Below the pieces are notes generated by a model. That model saw nothing but the letters and a program-made list of their open reading frames with translations, had not been told where the DNA came from and did not search any database. Positions 56,931 to 64,000 of a DNA stretch of 64,000 nucleotides are shown here, piece by piece. The stretch spans positions 7,958,231-8,022,230 of the forward strand of contig NW_004955472.1 in NCBI RefSeq assembly GCF_000276665.1. The letters are read 5' to 3'. The stretch is from Chinchilla lanigera. Its lineage: Eukaryota > Chordata > Mammalia > Rodentia > Chinchillidae. Both the position numbers and the translations under genes were made by a program. Each line of letters opens with the position of its first letter. Position 1 is the stretch's first letter.

Positions 56931-57440
56931 GAATTCTATGTTACTAGATACCATAATTATTTTGAAATCCATTGAGTTACATAGCTTATATTACCTAGTG
57001 TTAGAATTACCTACGCTTAGCTTAGGGCTACTTTGGCCACATGCTGGGTGGTAGAAGACTTTTCTGTTGCTTTTGTTATATCTTACTTTCTGAAAACATT
57101 GACTTATCCTGATTAAGAATTATGTGTGATAAAGTACATTCCACAAATATGTATAACCTCTTCGATGCCAGATACTTCAATCAGTTAAAAAGGCAAACAT
57201 TCTTACCTTTGTGGAGCTTAGTAAATTTCAGCTTGTTGGGGGTGTTTCAGCAGGTAAGTCTTTGCTGCATTTGTAAGTGGAAACATATAAGAGGACCAAA
57301 CATAAAGTTTGCTACTAAACATAGTCACTTAATATTAATTTTATTCATTATTTATAACACTTTATTATGGAAAATTTCAAGTATGTAGCAAAACTGTAAA
57401 ATTTTTATGGTGAATATCCATATACCAGCACTTAGATTCT

Positions 57441-58037
57441 CTTTTTTTATTTTTTTATTTTAAAAATAAAAGGAAAACATTAACAGACAGACAACCTTTT
57501 ACAAAATAGCAAAAGAACAGTACAGACAATACAGAGTTACAAACAAAGTGGTAGGAAATTAACAATGCTTGTTGTATTACATATTGATATCTTCAAAGTG
57601 GTTTCTCATGAAAACAGATAGAGACATGCAATATTGATCAGTCAAGGACTCATTGACAGTTTCTTTCAGCATAGAAATAGAAGACAGAAGAACAACCATG
57701 TTAACTATCCTGTATATACAGACATACAAAATTTCTCCTTCTTTCCCTTCTCTTTTCCCACATCCCAGTTGCCCTTTACCCTTGAGTGTTTTCCTATCAT
57801 TTCACAGTATCTATCATACCTCTGAGTTTAAATTAACTCTTTCAGGCTTTACACTAGTGAGACAATGCTGTACTTGCACATGTAGGTCTGATTTATTTCA
57901 CTTATGAGTATGGTCTCTAGTTGTGACCATTTACCTATAAAAGCCTTGAGTTTATCTTTCTTTATAGCTGAGTAATATTCCATTATATAAAAGTACCACA
58001 AGTTTCTTATCCAATCCTTGGCAGATGGACATTTGGG
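57441..58037 (-). mobile_element. Lineage-specific L1 3' end with an exact TSD
   Basis: The 3' UTR (ACAAACAAAGTGGTAGGAAA TTAAC) runs back to the end of ORF2. The minus-strand frame at 57849-58046 includes IMEYYSAIKKDKLKAFIGKW, the typical L1 ORF2 C-terminal motif. The TSD TACCAGCACTTAGATTCT is exact at 57423-57440 and 58038-58055. The element is 5' truncated at about 600 bases. Confidence 0.96.
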
Positions 58038-58090
58038 TACCAGCACTTAGATTCTATCATTAACATTTTATTATACTTGCTTTAATTCTT

Positions 58091-58175
58091 TTTTTTTTTT
58101 TGGTACCGGGAATTGGACCCAGGGCCTCGTGCTTGCCAGACAGGCACTGTGCTGCTGAGCTACATCCCCGGCCCA
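58091..58175 (-). mobile_element. ID SINE, reverse
   Basis: Poly(T), then GGTACCGGGAATTGGACCCA GGGCC ... GTGCTGCTGAGCTACATCCC CGGCCC. The flanks TTAATTCTTTTT and CAATTCATCTT are a weak TSD. Confidence 0.92.
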
Positions 58176-58922
58176 ATTCATCTTATTATTTGTGATATAT
58201 TACAAAGTTGAAAATGCTAGTATACTTTCCCTAAATACATTAGATACATGTTACCAACTAGAGTTCGATATTTGTTTACTTCTTAAGGTAAAGTTTATAC
58301 TGAAATAAACTATGTCAAGAATATTACTCACTGAGTTAAGAAGTCTGCAGATGTTAAGACACAGAACACAAAAAATTTTCTGCTTCTCTTTGCTAGTGAG
58401 TTCCTCCCCCAAGCTCCAGTGGTAAACCCTGTTTGGATTTTTCCACTAATTAGTTTTAAGTGTTTTAGCATTTCTGTAAATGAACTCATGCAATGTGTGC
58501 TCTTGGAGAAGACTTCTTCCGCTCTCATATTTGTGAGATTTACACAATTCGTCTCAGATGTCAGTAACTTATTCTTTTGTGTTGCTGATTTTATTGGCTA
58601 TCACAGTTTATCTTTTGATGGACGCTGGGACTGTTTCTAGTTTTGACCATTGGAATAAAGTGACAGTGAGCATGCTTGCACAAGGCTCTTGTGAGCATAT
58701 TTATTTCAAGTAAATCCCTACTTGTGGTGATGCTGTTTACAGGACAGATGCACATTTCCTTTTGGAGGAAACGGACAGATGGTCATGACAGTTACCTTCC
58801 CTTCAACAGAGTTGTGCCGCATGCTCTGCCACCTTGAACAGACTTGATGCTGTCCATGGCTGTAGCCGTTCCGGTGACTGTTATGGTATTTCCTTCCGTA
58901 TTAGTCTCACTTCCTTGATGAC

Positions 58923-59266
58923 TGTCTTAGTAACTTTTCATGTCCTGGAGCACAGTACCCAACACTTAAAGGAATAGGGGTTCATTTTGCCTCATGTTTT
59001 CAGCCTGTAGTTGGCTGGCTCCAAGGCAGGGCAGAGAGGCACAGCAGAGGAAAAGCTACTGACGTCATGGAGAAAGCAGAGTGAATGGAGGAGCCTGGAA
59101 GTGAGATGCACCCACCAGGTCATGCTCGGAATGACCTGCCTCTTCCAGCCAGGCCTCACCTCCTAACATCATGTCGCCTCTAGTGCCCCATGATTCGATC
59201 GCCCTTCAGAAGTCCCACCTTTGAACACATATGACTTTGGGGGACATCCAGATAGAAAGCATAACA
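58923..59266 (-). mobile_element. MaLR-type solo LTR, reverse, inside the L1
   Basis: It starts TGTCTTAGTAACTTTTCATG and ends AGCATAACA (TG...CA). The flanks ATGAC (58918-58922) and ATGAT (59267-59271) fit a 5-base TSD with one change. It is the same family as at 6152 and 24962. Confidence 0.78.
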
Positions 59267-59349
59267 ATGATGCACGATGTGTAACCCTTTCTCATGTGCT
59301 CATTGGCCATGTATGCATGCTCACTTATTCATTCTTTCATTCATTCTTT

Positions 59350-59522
59350 TTGCAGTAGTGAAGACAGAACCCGAGATTTTCACACTGAGCTACATTTCCA
59401 TTCCCTTTAATTTTTTTTTTTTTATATGAGACAGGTCTCACTAACTTGCTAAATTGCCTAGGCTGGGCTTGAATTTGTGATCCTTCTGCCTTAGCCTTCC
59501 AGAGTTCACCACCACACTCGGT
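59350..59522 (-). mobile_element. B1-dID dimeric SINE, reverse, inside the L1
   Basis: TTTTTGCAGTAGTGAAGACA GAACCCGAG ... GAGCTACATTTCC, then ATATGAGACAGGTCTCACTA AC to CACCACCACACTCGG. Confidence 0.82.
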
Positions 59523-59690
59523 TGTGTGTTTATTTTTGACTCTAAACCTTTTGCCCAGTTTTTAATGGGGTTGTTTGTATTTCTGTTGTTGTATTGTCAC
59601 TGTTCTGCACACATGTGGGACACAGTCCTTTTTAGATTTACGTGTTGCCAGTGTTTCTTCCAAATCTGTGGCTTGCCTCTTTTCTTTTCC

Positions 59691-62129
59691 CCTCCCTTCC
59701 TCTCCTCTTCCCCTTCCCGCTGCTGCCTTCCCCTCTCCTGCTCCTCTCCTCTCGCAAGCATATAGTTTAAGAGGAATAAAGATTCTTCTGATAAAACAGC
59801 AACCTGGATGTAAAGAGGTGCTTAAGTCAGACGGGTTCAGGCAGGGGGAGGCAGAAGCAGACTGTTCCATGCACCTCTGTGTAAAGCGGGCGGTGGGAAA
59901 GAGGAGCAGGGCCCACGCCTGTGCGGCAGCCTCTTTCCACAGGGAACCCGAGAGGAAGGAAGCGCAGAACCCACGTCGTCCATGGCTGCCTCACTCTTCG
60001 TGCTCCTGGGGGTTCCTCTGCGTTCTGTCCTCAGGCGCACACCCTCAGATCTGACAGAAGGTGACTCTGGTGGGGGTGGCTCAGGTTCTCGCGTGAGGCT
60101 TGGACCCCAGCTGCTGCATCCTCGGAGGAGCCTGACGCGCTGACGAATGAGCAGCCGTCTGACATTCTCTCCAACCGAGGGCAGTGGCTCATTTCAACTC
60201 TCACGTAACATTTGCTCTGAAAATGGATTTCCTGAGACTTTCCACTTAAATAGCTGTGGATTAACTTTTAGTGAGGCCAGCGCAGTGGAAGCGAAGCAGA
60301 GCGTGTAACTCCAGACTGTTGGGCCGCTGCGCACTGTCATGGTTCTGCCTTAATTCACTACATATTGCTTCCTTTGAAATCTGCAGCCAGATTCTAAATT
60401 ATTCACCTTTAAACGTCTGCAAGTACAGAGAGCATTTGGCTATTTGTTCCCCTTGCTTAAACAGTGCACCTGGGCAGGATAAGGACATATTTGCCAAGGC
60501 AAAGAATACTCCTCAAAAAGATTAGACTGCTCCTTTCAAAATGTTCTTCTATGTTAGACAAGCCATAGAGTATTAGTGGTTGTGTTTTTAATGCAGTCCC
60601 ACTAGTGATAGCATTCCATATTGTCTAGTTCCCCCAAAAGAATTTTTATGAATTTAAAGAAGTTTCTAATATAAAGGTTATATTATCAACAAATGCTAGT
60701 TTGAAATAGGATTTTGAAGATTACCCTTCTTTAACAATGCCTTAAATTTTTATCTCCTTATCCATTCCTCATTGCTTTCTTTCTCAAGACATTATAGTTT
60801 ATTGTGTCTCCACTAGGTACCTGGCATGTGATTTACACAGTGAATGGCCCTGCTTTAGGAGCAAGTTAATGATATAATATCCCCATTTATATTCAGAGCA
60901 GTCAACACTTTTGAGCTCACAGAATAATAAAAGCACCTGCATTTAATATACATGGAAGAATGGGAAAGGCAAATAGCAGATAAGGCACAATCAGGTAAGT
61001 GTAATCAGATAAAATATCACAATATTATAGTAGATCAGCATCTGGTATGACTTGAATTGTGAAAGACTGACAAACAGCCTGGCCTGCAGCAGCCCGGCAT
61101 ACCTCGTTCTGAGCAACTCTTCTCTGGCTGATTGCTCCTCTCATGTGTTTTCTGGCAGATTAAGCAGGTAGAGTTTCTTATTTTAACTCTGGAGCTATAT
61201 TCGCCACTGGAAAAACACTGGCACTGTTCCTTTGGAGCCCAGATCAGAGACGAAAACAAATGACATATGTAAAAGTAAAAGCCTGGTCTCCCAGCAGTTA
61301 TCTCAAATTGATCCAAATCAGTTTTATTAAAAAAACAAATATCCTAGTGCTAGGCGGAGCTTTCATTTCCATCTCTGTGCTTTGTGCATAGTGTTGACTT
61401 TTTATTCTTACTTTTTCACTAGCAGGGGAACGTTGTCAAGTTATTGGAAACTGCTGTCTGAGAACACCTTCACATTTGACCATGGACAGCTGGTAAACCG
61501 AGCTGTGCATCTCAGGCTTACCTGAGCCCCTAACCTAACAAAACCAGATAGAGCCAAGTAGAAGGCATCAAATTTCGCAAAGTAGGAACTGAACAAACCT
61601 GGTTTGTAGGGTGGACTTGAACAGTTTTCCTTTTCTGTTAAGTTCCTCTTTGTTGGAGACCAGTGATCTCTTCATTTTATTCATTTCGGCTTACCAGGTG
61701 TCGGGAAAACCTGGAGAGTGTTGAGTTGCAAGGTGTGAGCCGGGCCCAGGTGCAGAAGAGCTGCAGTAGACATATGGTCAACCCACGGTCTGCCCCTTCT
61801 TGGCATCTCCAGCCATGACAGGGCCCAGCTCCTTCTCAGCGGGATCGGGGGTCACCTGACCTTGCCTTCTGCAGTTGGAGGAGGTTATCACTTGCAGAGA
61901 ATTGGACTGATGGCTTCATCTGTGGGAAAGGGATCTGTTCACTCTCTTGTTCCTCAAATTGTACCCTGCTCTTTGCTGTTCAAAGGGTGGCAGCATTGGA
62001 CTCTAGCCAAGCAGTGCTGAATGAAACTTTCATGATCATGAATGACATGAAGTAACTGTCCACTGCATTTAGAACCACTTTGCTTTTGTGGAAACGATCT
62101 TTCTCAAAAAAAGTCTGCCCACTTGCCTT
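59691..62129. other. Intergenic DNA with a small CpG-richer patch
   Basis: A pyrimidine-rich stretch (59670-59756) leads into 59830-60185, which is GC- and CpG-richer than its surroundings (for example CGCAGAACCCACGTCGTCC and GACGCGCTGACGAATGAGC). The remainder is unique AT-rich DNA with no recognised element. Confidence 0.5.
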
Positions 62130-62525
62130 AGCTTGGCCTACCATAACAAAGTACCATAGACCCAGGGGTTTAACCAACAAAAATTTATTTTCTCACAGTT
62201 CTGGGGGCTGAAGTCCAACATCAGATTGCCAGCATATTGGTTCTGGTGAGGATCTTTTTTTCTAGCTTGCAGACAGTGGTCATCCTATTGTGACTAATCA
62301 CTGACCATATGACATAATCCTGTGTGACTAAGTGCTGTGTCTAAGTGCAGAGAGCAAGCTGGCTGTTTTGTGCTTCTTATAATAATACAAATCTCATCCT
62401 GAGGGCCCCACAATCATGACCTCGTTTGAACCTAATTACTCCCCAAAGGCCCGATCTCCAAATACCATCCAATTGGAGGTCAGGACTTCAACAAATGAAT
62501 TTTGAGGTGATACAGTTCAGTACCT
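62130..62525 (-). mobile_element. MLT1-like MaLR LTR, reverse
   Basis: GGCCTACCATAACAAAGTAC CATAGACCC, AAATTTATTTTCTCACAGTT CTGGGGGCTGAAGTCC, ATCATGACCTCGTTTGAACC TAATTACTCC and CCCGATCTCCAAATACCATC follow the reverse complement of MLT1-type LTRs. Confidence 0.8.
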
Positions 62526-64000
62526 AGCGTGACCCAATTGCATTACTATGGCAAAATTAGTAAGGTTGAGACAAAAAGAACCCCTGCCTTCAAAAAGGTT
62601 CACATCGTGCACGCAGCAATAGTAAGTTTTAAAAAGGTTGACATGAAGAGTATTAGTAGTTCAGTCCTTAATAGAACAAATACCACTTGGGAGTCTTGCT
62701 AGCCACGTTCTCCGTCTTTTTACCCACACTGCACTCAGACATCCCTGCCATCCTTCATTTTAGGCTTTCAGAGGAAGAGGTCAATAATAAGAGAGCATTT
62801 GTGCCAGGAATTAAATGGAAAAATACAACTTTTAGGATGCTATAGTGTCAGCACTCTTTTGTAGTGTTATAGTTCCTATTCTTGCAGTAACGTGTACTAA
62901 TCCCTGACTACAGAATAATAAATTAAACCACAAGGGATGAATTCATTCAGCCTAGAAAATTTCAGTTATATTCTGGACACCAAGGTTGGAAAAATAAATG
63001 ATTTTCAGAAGATTTCTAATGACAGGAGTAGAAAGGGGTTTGCAGAAAATGATGGGTTAATTACAAAATTCTGTTCCTGGAGCAGTCTATTTTGTACAAT
63101 GTTTCCCTTCACATAATTCATCACTGAGTGCTTTGGGGAGATGGGCTGGGATTTACATTTTACAATTGAAATATTGAGCTTCTTCAAGGTCATGAGGAGA
63201 TCTAGATGATAAATTTGAACGTGAACTGCACAATATTGAAAGCTGGAAATGCCTTCCCTGATGGTTTTTTGTTTTGTTTTTGCATTTTAGTTGTTTAGCC
63301 TACCAGGGACAATCAAAGCAGCCTGTTGTTATTATTTTAACTTGTCATTTTTAGTCTGGGCTGTGAAGAGCTGTGCTGGCCATGTTTTAAAAAAGACGAA
63401 TTACTGTCTGAGTTATATGGCAGGCAACTTAGGTAAAGTGTGACTGAGGCAATTTCAACTTCCAAACTGGAAACATTTCTGTTTCTGCCTGAAGCCACAT
63501 TGGGAAGTGTTTCCTAAGTAGTGATGGTAATTTGGCAGTGAGCCAGATCATCTGGCTCGTTTGCACCTGCACCCCTCACCCTTTCATCAGAGCCCTCTTG
63601 TCGGAGGGTTGGGGTGGCGCAGTCAGTAGTAATGGAGCTGTCTGAAGTCTGGTCTGACCGTTGATTCTTCCCAAGTACTTGCATATGCATAGTACTAATG
63701 TAATTGTGTGTACAGAGGAAGCCTTTCTAATGTAACGCTGTGGCTTATGAACGTGGTTGCCACCCTCCCATTTTGAAGAGCTGATCTCTTGGAAATGACG
63801 GTGGCAGATAGCCCGAGGAGCACAAGAAGACTGGGAAACAGTGTAGTGTGGTGGCGCTCCTGTTAGTGAGGGTGGGAATCACCAACCTGTGGAAGTGTGC
63901 GGGTACATTCCACAGACTGCACCTGTTGTTTTTCTGTATATAACTTGTGTTGAAGCTTTTAGGGGACAAGAAAAATTCTTGTTAGCTACCTTTGCAATGA
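62526..64000. other. Unique intergenic DNA, no repeats seen
   Basis: No repeat family or coding feature is recognised in the last 1.5 kb. The lack of SINEs could be chance or constraint. Confidence 0.5.

Larger units (their letters stand above)
58440..59690 (-). mobile_element. Ancient L1 relic, minus strand, twice interrupted
   Basis: TTGATGGACGCTGGGACTGT TTCTAGTTTTGACCATTGG, GTAACCCTTTCTCATGTGCT CATTGGCCATG and CCTTTTGCCCAGTTTTTAAT GGGGTTGTTTG are the complement of ORF2 in correct order. An LTR at 58923-59266 and a B1-dID at 59350-59522 interrupt it. Confidence 0.7.
35026..64000. other. Intergenic DNA downstream of CAAP1
   Basis: Beyond the CAAP1 poly(A) signal no open frame shows coding character, conserved domain or splice context. 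In human, from memory, the 3' side of CAAP1 faces a long gene-poor stretch, which fits. Confidence 0.7.

Noticed and set aside
59575..60054. 159-codon plus-strand open frame
   Set aside because: It starts in decayed reverse L1 sequence, crosses a pyrimidine-rich stretch, and shows no domain, splice context or known homology. GC-richer composition lengthens frames by chance.
1..64000. CRISPR arrays, prophage, operons, integrons
   Set aside because: No regularly spaced repeats with unique spacers and no prokaryotic gene layout. The window is mammalian.

Overview
This is a non-viral, AT-rich mammalian nuclear window, almost entirely intron and intergenic DNA. The repeat set points to a rodent: 7SL-derived B1 SINEs with an internal duplication, tRNA-derived ID SINEs, and old B1+ID dimers (B1-dID type). 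Mouse/rat B2 and B4 elements are absent. Separate young ID and B1 copies beside old dimers fit a non-muroid rodent such as a beaver-, squirrel- or kangaroo-rat-like lineage; I cannot fix the species. There are no bacterial-style genes, operons, CRISPR arrays or phage.

The only protein-coding gene I can support is the 3' end of CAAP1 (caspase activity and apoptosis inhibitor 1) on the + strand. Its penultimate exon is 10200-10273 and its last coding segment 33864-34210. They are joined in phase across a 23.6 kb intron. A 3' UTR follows, with AATAAA at 35001. Bases 1-10199 belong to the preceding intron, and earlier exons lie outside the window. Everything right of about 35.03 kb looks intergenic.

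The rest is a layered record of transposition. The oldest layers are L2 pieces (20.15-20.87 and 26.4-26.7 kb), decayed minus-strand L1 relics (17-18.8, 27.4-27.9, 37.8-38.8, 46.4-49.5, 58.4-59.7 kb), a MER5-like hAT fragment, two internally deleted mariner copies (52-588 and 14165-14635), and MaLR LTRs of several ages. Lineage-specific L1 3' ends (4.1, 18.1, 54.4, 57.4 kb) and many B1/ID insertions lie on top, several with clear target-site duplications (TSDs). Some are nested or stacked at one target. Simple-sequence tracts lie at 14.66-14.84, 18.83, 22.27-22.47 and 28.86 kb. An assembly gap of 230 N occupies 27983-28212.

I found no convincing new gene system. The most unusual structures are the partly palindromic mariner remnant at the left edge with a near-perfect central hairpin, a tandem array of L1 3'-UTR segments at 4.1-4.5 kb, same-site stacked insertions at 3.9-4.6 and 38.1-38.4 kb, and a 200-base homopyrimidine tract in the large CAAP1 intron.
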